DNA of 64,000 bases from an uncultured Bacteroidales bacterium (lineage in GTDB: Bacteria > Bacteroidota > Bacteroidia > Bacteroidales > F082): assembly GCA_900318465.1 (NCBI GenBank), contig ONKQ01000005.1, forward strand, positions 24,034 through 88,033, given 5' to 3'. Below, piece by piece: positions 44,934-54,400 of this stretch (its first letter is position 1; each line of letters opens with the position of its first letter). The notes under the pieces are model-generated. The model saw nothing but the letters and a program-made list of their open reading frames with translations. It ran no database searches and was not told the DNA's origin. Made by a program: the position numbers and the translations under genes.

Positions 44934-46814
44934 TCACTTCTTTTCCCTAAACCTCACTATCGCATCGATAATCTCATCATTATCATCGGAAATGGTGAGA
45001 ATCATATTCTTATACAATCCTTTGTCACTTAAGTCTTTAAGTAGCTTATAAGCTGGCATGACATTGGTGTAATAGTCTTTGCCCATGAAAATCATTGGGC
45101 TGGCATAGCCTTCGCTCTCGTAGTGGTTTTGGCCTGCATCTTGGAAGATTTCCTGCATGGTGCCTGCGCTGCCGGGGGTGTAGATGATGCCACCCTTCGC
45201 GATGGTGACGACACCGTCTTCGCGCACACTATTGTCGAAATACTTGGCGATGTCGGTGGCAAAAGGCGTGGTCGGCTCGTGACCGTAATACCATGTCGGG
45301 ATGGCGAGGCTACGATAGTCGGTTTTCAACGGGAAACGCTCCATCACCTCGAAAGAACGACGCAGCCAGCCTTCGTCCTTGTAAGTCGGAGAGGGCATGA
45401 GCATGTCGATGGCTTCATCCACTTGGGCCTCGCTCCTACCCGCCATCCAAGCCCCAAGATGTGCTGCCTCCATCGCGCCCGGGCCACCGCCCGTGACCAT
45501 CAGGCGACCCATTTCAGTCAGCCGTTTGCTCAAAAACACGATTTGGCGGTATTGCGGGTCGTCGCGGCGCTTGGCATGACCGCCCATGATGCCGATAACA
45601 TCCTTTTCATCGTATAAGTCAAGCATCTTGTAGAGCTGATACGTGATGAAATGGTCGTGAAGGGCACGCGCCAATGTTTCCACCACTTCATGGCCTCGTT
45701 TGCCTTGGGCGAGATAATGCCGATAGACTTTCATGTCGTGGCAATTCGAGAAAGTGGATTCATCGTGGTAATCATAGCCCTCATACAGTTTCTCACTGTT
45801 ATACAGCTTCTTAATATAGATATCAAAAGGCTTGCCCATTTTGCGGAAATAAAGGCTGAGGTCGTCGTTTGACAGAATTTCCACCACACGATGGACGATA
45901 CCCGCCGCATCAAGGCCAAACTTGTGCATCAAAGCGGAAGCCTGCCCCGACTCGCCAAAACGGTCGTCCATGCCAATGCAACACATGCGAATGGGATGGT
46001 TTTCAGCCAAAAACTCAGCCACCGCACCACCTAAGCCACCAGCTTTTTGGTGCTCTTCGATGGTGAAAATCATTCGGGTATCGTCTGCGGCCTTGGCAAG
46101 AATTTCGCAATCCAACGGCTTGATAGTGTGCATATTGATGACACGTGCCGAAATATTCATGCGCTCTAACATGTGTGCCGCCTGAAGTGCCTCCCACACC
46201 TCGTGGCCCGTGGCGACGAGGGTAATATCGGAGCCATCACGCATCAGTTGTGCCTTCCCTATCTCAAACTCCTGGTTTTCAGCGGTGAAATCCGGAACAG
46301 CCTCTCGTCCAAACCGAATATAAACTGGTCCTTTACATTCCAAAATGGCTTTCTCCGTAGCGATTTTGGCTTGTGTGGCATCGCAGGGCGAGATGACCGT
46401 CATGTTGGGCAACACACGCATGGTGGCAATGTCCTCCAAAGCCTGATGCGTCGCTCCGTCAGGCCCGACCGAAACACCCGCATGGGCACCGCCGATGACG
46501 ACATGCACATTGTTGTAACACACCGAGATACGAATCTGGTCGTTGGAACGATGCGCCGCAAAAACGCCGTAGGTGCTGAACACGGGAATCTTGCCGCTCA
46601 AGGCCATGCCAGCGGCAGTTGCCACGGCATCCTGCTCAGCGATTCCCATGGAGAAAAAACGTTCAGGGAAAGCCTCGGCAAAGAGGTTCATGCCTACTGA
46701 ATTGGTGATGTCGGCACCGAGACCGACCACGCGGCTATCTTGTTGGGCCGCAGCAAGAACGCCCTCGCCGAAGCCTGTTTTTGTGGGTTTGTTGCCTTTA
46801 TTTTCGTATTTCAT
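44934..46814 (-). CDS. transketolase C-terminal subunit fused to a LOG-family protein
   Basis: 626 aa in one uninterrupted frame. Residues 1-~315 are a transketolase C-terminal subunit: pyrimidine-binding domain (VVGLGADITNSVGMNLFAEA, FFSMGIAEQDAVATAAGMAL, HAGVSVGPDGATHQALEDIA) and transketolase C domain (VINMHTIKPLDCEILAKAAD). From ~327 (MGKPFDIYIKKLYNSEKLYE) there is a Rossmann-fold LOG/lysine-decarboxylase-like protein with GGGPGAMEAAHLGA (~445) and TPGSAGTMQE (~550), the nucleotide-binding motif of this family. The N-terminal half pairs with the subunit encoded 123 bp upstream. LOG enzymes hydrolyse nucleoside monophosphates to base and ribose 5-phosphate, a transketolase-pathway metabolite. 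An internal start at the Met of MGKPFD could also give a separate LOG protein. Confidence 0.88.
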   Translation of the reverse strand: MKYENKGNKPTKTGFGEGVLAAAQQDSRVVGLGADITNSVGMNLFAEAFPERFFSMGIAEQDAVATAAGMALSGKIPVFSTYGVFAAHRSNDQIRISVCYNNVHVVIGGAHAGVSVGPDGATHQALEDIATMRVLPNMTVISPCDATQAKIATEKAILECKGPVYIRFGREAVPDFTAENQEFEIGKAQLMRDGSDITLVATGHEVWEALQAAHMLERMNISARVINMHTIKPLDCEILAKAADDTRMIFTIEEHQKAGGLGGAVAEFLAENHPIRMCCIGMDDRFGESGQASALMHKFGLDAAGIVHRVVEILSNDDLSLYFRKMGKPFDIYIKKLYNSEKLYEGYDYHDESTFSNCHDMKVYRHYLAQGKRGHEVVETLARALHDHFITYQLYKMLDLYDEKDVIGIMGGHAKRRDDPQYRQIVFLSKRLTEMGRLMVTGGGPGAMEAAHLGAWMAGRSEAQVDEAIDMLMPSPTYKDEGWLRRSFEVMERFPLKTDYRSLAIPTWYYGHEPTTPFATDIAKYFDNSVREDGVVTIAKGGIIYTPGSAGTMQEIFQDAGQNHYESEGYASPMIFMGKDYYTNVMPAYKLLKDLSDKGLYKNMILTISDDNDEIIDAIVRFREKK

Positions 46815-46849
46815 ACTTCAAGATTTCAAATTTCAGATTCGCTTTGCGT

Positions 46850-46932
46850 CACTTTGAGAAACGAAGCAGTCTAAACTTGTGATTTTATGCTTAGATTGCT
46901 TCACTACGTTCGCAATGGCGCAAAGCGCGTCC
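46850..46932. repeat. REP-like repeat, third copy
   Basis: TTCGCTTTGCGTCACTTTGAG faces TAGATTGCTTCACTACGTTC followed by GCAATGGCGCAAAGCGCG; same family as 13626-13712. It lies between the two transketolase genes. Confidence 0.6.
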
Positions 46933-46937
46933 AATTG

Positions 46938-47756
46938 TCAACTATTCAACTCATCCAAAAATCCCTGCAATTGCTCCTTGGTCGGTACTTTGCCGTGCCA
47001 TTGGTTGTTGTTTTCGATGCTTTTCACGCCTTTGCCCATGATGGTGTCGGCAATGATGACCGTTGGCCTACCTTGCTCTTTGTCAGCTATTTCCAAGGCC
47101 ATTTGGATTTGTTCCATGTCGTGCCCGTCGATTTCAATCACATGCCAGCCGAAGGTCTTCCATTTGTCGCGCAACGGGTCGATGGCCATCACTTTTTCCG
47201 TGCCACCGTCGATTTGCAGTCGGTTGCGGTCGATGATGGCGCAGAGGTTGTCCGCCTTGTGGTGTGCCGCAGCCATTGCTGTTTCCCACACGCTTCCCTC
47301 CTGTTGCTCGCCGTCGCCCATGATGCAGAAAATGCGGCTCGGCTTGCCGTCCATCTTGGCCGCCAACGCCATGCCGAGTGCCACGCCGAGACCTTGTCCG
47401 AGACTTCCCGAACAAGTTTCCAAGCCTGGCAAACGGAACTCATAACTTGGATGGCCTTGAAGTCGGCTGCCTAATTTTCGGAGCGTAAGCATCTCGTCTT
47501 CAGGGAAATATCCCGCCGTAGCTAAAGTTGCATACAACACAGGTGCCGTATGTCCGATGGAAAGCACCACCTTGTCGCGGCCTTCCCAAAGGGGATTTTT
47601 TGGATTATGGCGCAAATGGCTGAAATACAACACCGTGAAGATGTCAACCAAGTCCAAGGAGCCGCCCGTATGTCCTGAGCCAGCCTCCGCCAAAGCGGTC
47701 AAAATCAGTTTGCGAATGTGCTTCGCTTTTCCTTCCAAACCTTGCAATCCTATCAT
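46938..47756 (-). CDS. transketolase N-terminal (thiamine-diphosphate-binding) subunit
   Basis: 272 aa. Start MIGLQGLEGKAKHIRKLILT; conserved EAGSGHTGGSLDLVDIFTVL (~26-45), SIGHTAPVLYATL, CSGSLGQGLGVALGMALAAK and the thiamine-diphosphate motif GDGEQQEGSVWETA (~145-158) ending near the ENNQWHGKVPT segment. It forms the split transketolase of the pentose phosphate pathway with the product of the downstream gene. The start overlaps the stop of the DUF456 gene by 4 bp, so the three genes appear to form one operon. Confidence 0.92.
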   Translation of the reverse strand: MIGLQGLEGKAKHIRKLILTALAEAGSGHTGGSLDLVDIFTVLYFSHLRHNPKNPLWEGRDKVVLSIGHTAPVLYATLATAGYFPEDEMLTLRKLGSRLQGHPSYEFRLPGLETCSGSLGQGLGVALGMALAAKMDGKPSRIFCIMGDGEQQEGSVWETAMAAAHHKADNLCAIIDRNRLQIDGGTEKVMAIDPLRDKWKTFGWHVIEIDGHDMEQIQMALEIADKEQGRPTVIIADTIMGKGVKSIENNNQWHGKVPTKEQLQGFLDELNS

Positions 47757-48253
47757 ATCAATTTGATTAAATCTTTAACCACGTAAAAAATACAAACACA
47801 GGCGTAAATCACTTTCAAGCCTGTGCCGACCAAAAAGCCAAAAAACGAGCCGAAGGCCGCCTTCAACGCCCTATCGCTTTCTGTCCCCGCCGAGGTCTCG
47901 CCGATATACGCCCCAATGAACGGCCCAAGCAGCACCGCAATGAAACCTATCGGGAAAACCAAAGTAAAAAGCAGTCCCAAAATCAGGCCGATAGTGCTGC
48001 CGCGCACCCCCGCTTTCGTGCCGCCAAACTTCTTCGTTCCCCACGAGGGCACCACATAATCCAACGCAAAAACGGCGGCTGCAATAATGCCCATAACTAT
48101 CAGAAAACTTGCAGAATACACTATCCCGTCGACAAACGACAACGCCAACAGTCCGAGGAAACTGAACGGAGGCCCTACGATGCCCGGCACGATGGAACCC
48201 ACCAATCCAAGAAGAACGAGCAAGATGGCCGCAATGATGAGAACGACATTCAT
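47753..48253 (-). CDS. DUF456 membrane protein
   Basis: 166 aa from MNVVLIIAAILLVLLGLVGS (an upstream Met would add ten residues). Several transmembrane helices and the DUF456 pattern SIVPGIVGPPFSFLGLLALS, DYVVPSWGTKKFGGTKAGVR and GPFIGAYIGE. Function unknown; small inner-membrane protein. First gene of the transketolase operon. Confidence 0.88.
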   Translation of the reverse strand: MNVVLIIAAILLVLLGLVGSIVPGIVGPPFSFLGLLALSFVDGIVYSASFLIVMGIIAAAVFALDYVVPSWGTKKFGGTKAGVRGSTIGLILGLLFTLVFPIGFIAVLLGPFIGAYIGETSAGTESDRALKAAFGSFFGFLVGTGLKVIYACVCIFYVVKDLIKLI

Positions 48254-48291
48254 AATAAGTAACTGTTCAAAATTAAACTGCATTATTCTTT

Positions 48292-48368
48292 GACTTCGGG
48301 ACTTCGGGACACGGGACTTCGGGTATTTGTTCGACTCGCAGTCCCGCAGTCTCGGAGTCTCGCAGTCT
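48292..48368. repeat. GGGACTTCGGGAC-type palindromic repeat, copy 2
   Basis: GACTTCGGGACTTCGGGACA is followed by GGGACTTCGGG and the facing CAGTCCCGCAGTCTCGGAGT; relative of 22555-22627. Confidence 0.6.
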
Positions 48369-48451
48369 ATTATGTAAACTAAATTTGTTCATCTACTTAT
48401 TGGTTTTAGTTCGCGAAAATAGGAAATTTTGCCACCTGCCGCGCCAAAAAC

Positions 48452-48482
48452 TTTGATTTTTTGCAAAACACCACTACATTTG
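48452..48482 (+). promoter_or_regulatory. sigma-ABfr promoter of the outer-membrane protein operon
   Basis: TTTG (48452-48455), 19 bp, TACATTTG (48475-48482); start codon at 48502. Confidence 0.75.
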
Positions 48483-48501
48483 CACCATCAAAACATTGCA
48501 C

Positions 48502-49326
48502 ATGAAGAGATTTCTACTCCTTATCTTTATAAGTTTCACCGTTTCCACCGCTTTCGCCCACGATTTCATCAGTCCCATTGGCGGACGGGCAGCGGCGATG
48601 GGTGGCAGTTCGGTGGCGTCGCGCGGGCTGTGGGCGATGCAAAACAACCCCGCTGGCATGGCCAATATAGAGAAGTTCAGCTTCGGGCTGTATTATGAAA
48701 ACCGATGGTTCCTACCCGAAACAGCCTACAAAAGTGGAGCAGCCGCCTTGCCGACGAAATTTGGCTGCTTAGGTTTGAGTTTCAACCAGTTTGGATCGTC
48801 GAAATACAGTGAAAACAAGTTCGGTTTGGCCTATGCCAAGGACTTTGGTCCTTACTTCCAAATGGGTTTGCAGTTGGATTACCTATTGATTAGCCAAGGC
48901 GAAACATACGGTCGACAAAGCGCCATCACCTTTGAGTTGGGCATCCTGTCACAAGTTACTGAAAAGCTGCGACTTGGCACATACATTTTCAATCCCGTCA
49001 GTTTTCGTTTGCAGCAAAGTCTCAACCAAGAAAAGTTGCCCCTCGTGTTCCGTTTCGGTGCCGCCTACCAGTTCACCAAAGACTTCGTCGGGCAGTGCGA
49101 AATCGAGAAAAACACCGAGCGCGAGGGCATCAGCCTGCGCGGAGGCTTGGAGTTTGAGGCATTGAAACACCTCTACCTCCGCGCGGGGGTGCAGTCGAAC
49201 CCTGGAATTTTGACCTTTGGTCTCGGCTATGCGTTCAGTTTCGTCAGCATCGACGCGGCGGCACAATTGCATCAAGAACTCGGCTCTTCCATTCAAATCG
49301 GCATGATTTTCAGTATCGGTAAATGA
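48502..49326 (+). CDS. PorV/FadL-like outer-membrane barrel protein
   Basis: 274 aa from MKRFLLLIFISFTVSTAFAH, a clear signal peptide. The N-terminal SPIGGRAAAMGGSSVASRGL followed by WAMQNNPAGMA is the hallmark start of the PorV/PorQ/FadL-type family in Bacteroidetes (GARAxAMGxA...NPA). The rest alternates strands (KFGLAYAKDFGPYFQMGLQL, LYLRAGVQSNPGILTFGLGY). Predicted outer-membrane barrel. It overlaps the next gene by 4 bp (ATGA). Confidence 0.85.
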   Translation: MKRFLLLIFISFTVSTAFAHDFISPIGGRAAAMGGSSVASRGLWAMQNNPAGMANIEKFSFGLYYENRWFLPETAYKSGAAALPTKFGCLGLSFNQFGSSKYSENKFGLAYAKDFGPYFQMGLQLDYLLISQGETYGRQSAITFELGILSQVTEKLRLGTYIFNPVSFRLQQSLNQEKLPLVFRFGAAYQFTKDFVGQCEIEKNTEREGISLRGGLEFEALKHLYLRAGVQSNPGILTFGLGYAFSFVSIDAAAQLHQELGSSIQIGMIFSIGK

Positions 49327-51494
49327 CCATGAAACAACTGATTTTCACCATATTAGTTCTTGTTTCCTGCCTTTTCGCGAAGGCACAAATCGCCGTCGAC
49401 ACCTTGAGTACCGATGCCTTGAACGAACTGCTCATCGAGCAGATAGAACGCTTGGCCGAAGACAGCGACGAAGACACTGATTTTGAAGACCTTTTGGAGA
49501 ACTACATTTTCTACAGCGAGAACCCCGTCAACCTCAACAGCGACGAGGTGATGCAGTTGGTGGAGCTGCGGCTACTCAACGTGTTCCAATACGAGGAATT
49601 GCAGAAATATCGCCGCTATTACGGTGATTTTCTGTTTCTTGAGGAGTTGGAGATGGTGGAAGGCTTCGACGCGCTGACCATCAGTATCATCGCGCCAACC
49701 GTCTACATCGGACAAGATAGAGGCAAAGAGAAAATCACTTTTGACAAATTGGCGCGTTACGGCAAGCATCAAATCTTGGGTCGTTACGAGCAAATCCTTG
49801 AGCGACAGGCAGGTTACGACGACATCAGCGACTCGGCACTGTTAGCCAAACCCAACTCGCGGTTTTTGGGCAGTCCGCAACGCTACCAACTGAAATACAC
49901 CTACAATTACAGGAACAAGATTCGCGCGGGTTTCGTGTTGGAGAAAGACCCTGGCGAGATGTTTTTCACCGACAAAGTGAGCGACACCATCCAAAAACTG
50001 CTTGGCAAAAACTACCGACGCGGCTTCGATTACATAGGTTTTCATCTCTATGCCAAGGATTTGGGCATCGTGAAGGCTGCTGCACTTGGCGATTACCAAT
50101 TGGCTTTCGGTCAAGGGCTTACGATGTGGTCGGGAATGAGTTTCGGCAAGGCGGGTACGGGCAGCAGTGTGATGAAACAAGGACGCGGCATCAGTCCAAA
50201 AACCTCCGCTAACGAGACAATGTTCATGCGCGGCGCGGCGGCCACCCTTGGCAAAGGCCCGTTCAGGGGCACGGTGTTCTACTCCAACCGCTTGGTTGAT
50301 GCCAACATCAGCGTGGCCGACAGTTTGGACGAGGCAGAACTCATCAGCAGCCTGCAAGAGACTGGTTATCACCGAACTATAGGAGAGCTTCAAGACCGCC
50401 ATGCCATTCGTCAGCAAGTCGTGGGCGGACATTTTTCCTACGCCATCGCGCATTTTGAGGTTGGCTACACCTTGCACCACACTTGGCTCAACGTGCCGTT
50501 GCAAATCCGTCCCACCAACTACAACCAATTTTATTTCCAAGGCAAACAACTCACCAACCAAGGCATTGATTTCAAATATGTTAAGGGCAAGTTCGCTTTC
50601 TTCGGCGAGGGTGCCATGAGCATCAATCCTGATACGCTTTCGTTGCAAGGCACTTCAGCCCTCTCCCGCTTTGCCGGTTTGGTTGGGATGACCATAAAAC
50701 CCGCTGGCTATCTGAATTTTACCCTGCTCTACCGCGATTATGGCAAGGCCAATCAAAACCTCTATTCCAATGCCTTCAGCGAAGGCAGCCGCAACCAAGG
50801 CCAGCGCGGCATCTATTTGGGCGCGGAGGTTGCCCCAGCCCCATATTGGAACCTGTTGCTCTACGCCGACCAGTTCCAGTTTACTTGGCTCACCTCGCAA
50901 GTCAACGCGCCGAGTTGGGGCCACGACTACTACATGCGCCTCAGCCACAGCTTCAGCAGGCGGACAAACGCCTACCTGCAAATCCGGTCCAAGACCAAGA
51001 TGAAGAACTCGACCGACGCTTTCGTCTTCAGCCACTACCCCGTTTTCTACACGAAAAACTCAGTGCGGTTCAACATCAACTATCAGATTGGCAGGGACTT
51101 CCATTTCAGCAACAAGGCCGAATACGCCCACTACCGCAACGACGACGGCAGCAACAGCCACGGCTTTTTCATCTGTCAGGATGTGGCCTACAAGCCTGAA
51201 AACAAGCCGTTCAGCCTCACCTTCCGTTACGCCATCTTCGACACCGACGACTACGATTCCCGCGTCTATGCCTACGAGAGCGACGTGCTTTATTCCTTCT
51301 CGGTGCCAGCGCTTTACGGCAAGGGCATGAGGGTGTATCTGTTAGGAAAATGGAAGCCTTTCAACAACCTGACGCTCTATGCCCGCATCGGCAGCACCAT
51401 CTACAACGACCGCGACGAAATCAGCAGCGGCCTGACGCTCATCAAGTGCAACCATAAGACAGATTTGAAGGTGGAGACGGTTTGGAAGCTGTGA
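49323..51494 (+). CDS. secreted/outer-membrane protein with helix-hairpin-helix region
   Basis: 723 aa with signal peptide MTMKQLIFTILVLVSCLFAK. The early segment NPVNLNSDEVMQLVELRLLN then QYEELQKYRRYYGDFLFLEE (~55-105) is the ComEA-type helix-hairpin-helix seen in this Bacteroidetes family. The remaining ~580 residues look like a large beta barrel with TonB-barrel-like strands. Function unknown; translationally coupled to the PorV-like gene. Its last two codons (CTG TGA) are part of the first CRISPR repeat. Confidence 0.82.
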   Translation: MTMKQLIFTILVLVSCLFAKAQIAVDTLSTDALNELLIEQIERLAEDSDEDTDFEDLLENYIFYSENPVNLNSDEVMQLVELRLLNVFQYEELQKYRRYYGDFLFLEELEMVEGFDALTISIIAPTVYIGQDRGKEKITFDKLARYGKHQILGRYEQILERQAGYDDISDSALLAKPNSRFLGSPQRYQLKYTYNYRNKIRAGFVLEKDPGEMFFTDKVSDTIQKLLGKNYRRGFDYIGFHLYAKDLGIVKAAALGDYQLAFGQGLTMWSGMSFGKAGTGSSVMKQGRGISPKTSANETMFMRGAAATLGKGPFRGTVFYSNRLVDANISVADSLDEAELISSLQETGYHRTIGELQDRHAIRQQVVGGHFSYAIAHFEVGYTLHHTWLNVPLQIRPTNYNQFYFQGKQLTNQGIDFKYVKGKFAFFGEGAMSINPDTLSLQGTSALSRFAGLVGMTIKPAGYLNFTLLYRDYGKANQNLYSNAFSEGSRNQGQRGIYLGAEVAPAPYWNLLLYADQFQFTWLTSQVNAPSWGHDYYMRLSHSFSRRTNAYLQIRSKTKMKNSTDAFVFSHYPVFYTKNSVRFNINYQIGRDFHFSNKAEYAHYRNDDGSNSHGFFICQDVAYKPENKPFSLTFRYAIFDTDDYDSRVYAYESDVLYSFSVPALYGKGMRVYLLGKWKPFNNLTLYARIGSTIYNDRDEISSGLTLIKCNHKTDLKVETVWKL

Positions 51495-54400
51495 ATTGCT
51501 TGCATTTATCTTGTATCTTTGCTCTTTGAAACAACAAAACGCTTTTTTCCTTACGCCATTGCGGCGTTGTGAATTGCTTGCATTTATCTTGTATCTTTGC
51601 TCTTTGAAACAACACCTACAACGGCTACAAGGGCAACGCCAATGTTGTGAATTGCTTGCATTTATCTTGTATCTTTGCTCTTTGAAACAACTCAAACACT
51701 AATACATTGAATTTCAGTATAGTTGTGAATTGCTTGCATTTATCTTGTATCTTTGCTCTTTGAAACAACATCCTCTATCTTCGTTCCGCATCGTACAACG
51801 TTGTGAATTGCTTGCATTTATCTTGTATCTTTGCTCTTTGAAACAACGTGATTACCTTTTTTTCTCATCACTGAGAAGTTGTGAATTGCTTGCATTTATC
51901 TTGTATCTTTGCTCTTTGAAACAACTTTTTCGTATCTTTGTAGTGCAAACAACAAGTTGTGAATTGCTTGCATTTATCTTGTATCTTTGCTCTTTGAAAC
52001 AACCCATTTGATTTGGTCGGCATCATCCAAGCCGTTGTGAATTGCTTGCATTTATCTTGTATCTTTGCTCTTTGAAACAACATTACCGCCGAGATTGGCG
52101 CGCTCGGCAAGGTTGTGAATTGCTTGCATTTATCTTGTATCTTTGCTCTTTGAAACAACGCATGACATCACCAAAATTAATCGACGTCAGTTGTGAATTG
52201 CTTGCATTTATCTTGTATCTTTGCTCTTTGAAACAACACATAGACAACATACGTGAGGCAGTACTAGTTGTGAATTGCTTGCATTTATCTTGTATCTTTG
52301 CTCTTTGAAACAACTATGCAAGGGCAGACTTCAACATTAAGGACGTTGTGAATTGCTTGCATTTATCTTGTATCTTTGCTCTTTGAAACAACATTGCAAA
52401 TAGTAACGACTGCACTTCCTCCGTTGTGAATTGCTTGCATTTATCTTGTATCTTTGCTCTTTGAAACAACATACAACGGTTTACACCGTGCTTTACGACT
52501 GTTGTGAATTGCTTGCATTTATCTTGTATCTTTGCTCTTTGAAACAACCGACAAAGATAGCGACCCCGCCATAAACTTGTTGTGAATTGCTTGCATTTAT
52601 CTTGTATCTTTGCTCTTTGAAACAACTTACCAATTCCGGCACACCGATTCATTCCGGTTGTGAATTGCTTGCATTTATCTTGTATCTTTGCTCTTTGAAA
52701 CAACTGTGAGTCCCCGGAGCGTTTGCCTCTACAAGTTGTGAATTGCTTGCATTTATCTTGTATCTTTGCTCTTTGAAACAACCAACCGCCTTCACTATTG
52801 GTGGGAGATACAGTTGTGAATTGCTTGCATTTATCTTGTATCTTTGCTCTTTGAAACAACAGATCAGGCAACACTCACCTAATCCAAGGCGTTGTGAATT
52901 GCTTGCATTTATCTTGTATCTTTGCTCTTTGAAACAACTCTAACATCACACATCATGACCTCACAACAAGTTGTGAATTGCTTGCATTTATCTTGTATCT
53001 TTGCTCTTTGAAACAACCAGACACAATTTGAAAGATTTGCCAATGTAGTTGTGAATTGCTTGCATTTATCTTGTATCTTTGCTCTTTGAAACAACCATGG
53101 TGCTACAATCATTAAGTCTCCATACGTTGTGAATTGCTTGCATTTATCTTGTATCTTTGCTCTTTGAAACAACGTCTTCTCGTCGTACCACACCTTCAGT
53201 TCTGTTGTGAATTGCTTGCATTTATCTTGTATCTTTGCTCTTTGAAACAACAAGTAAACACCTTCGTCTGCCTTGTACTTGGTTGTGAATTGCTTGCATT
53301 TATCTTGTATCTTTGCTCTTTGAAACAACTGGAAACTGCTCGGAATGCAGGGAAGCAAAGTTGTGAATTGCTTGCATTTATCTTGTATCTTTGCTCTTTG
53401 AAACAACTAAGATAGTAGCATAGTATCGAACTGCTTAGTTGTGAATTGCTTGCATTTATCTTGTATCTTTGCTCTTTGAAACAACATTGTCGATTCGAAG
53501 TATTTTGAAAGAGAAGTTGTGAATTGCTTGCATTTATCTTGTATCTTTGCTCTTTGAAACAACGTCAAATAGGACATATCCGCCAGCGCGCAGGTTGTGA
53601 ATTGCTTGCATTTATCTTGTATCTTTGCTCTTTGAAACAACCTAACAGCCATGTCCTTGGATATATACTTAGTTGTGAATTGCTTGCATTTATCTTGTAT
53701 CTTTGCTCTTTGAAACAACGCAGAATCAGAGGCTTAGCCTTAGCAACAAGTTGTGAATTGCTTGCATTTATCTTGTATCTTTGCTCTTTGAAACAACTAT
53801 TATACGAGATTAAGTAACCGCCGCGAAGTTGTGAATTGCTTGCATTTATCTTGTATCTTTGCTCTTTGAAACAACGGAAAATCCAATGAAACTACTGAAA
53901 CAGAGGTTGTGAATTGCTTGCATTTATCTTGTATCTTTGCTCTTTGAAACAACTGGTAGAAGTCGTTTCAATGAAGTGTATATGTTGTGAATTGCTTGCA
54001 TTTATCTTGTATCTTTGCTCTTTGAAACAACCTTGTGACAAGCGGATTCCTTGCTGCCAGTGTTGTGAATTGCTTGCATTTATCTTGTATCTTTGCTCTT
54101 TGAAACAACAATGTTCAGTACACCCACAAACTCAGTATGGTTGTGAATTGCTTGCATTTATCTTGTATCTTTGCTCTTTGAAACAACTGTGATTAGCTTT
54201 TTCTTTCATCACTGAAAGTTGTGAATTGCTTGCATTTATCTTGTATCTTTGCTCTTTGAAACAACGACCCATCGACGAACACTTGTAATAAGCTAGTTGT
54301 GAATTGCTTGCATTTATCTTGTATCTTTGCTCTTTGAAACAACTTACCATCATGGATGGTTTGTGTTGGATAAGTTGTGAATTGCTTGCATTTATCTTGT

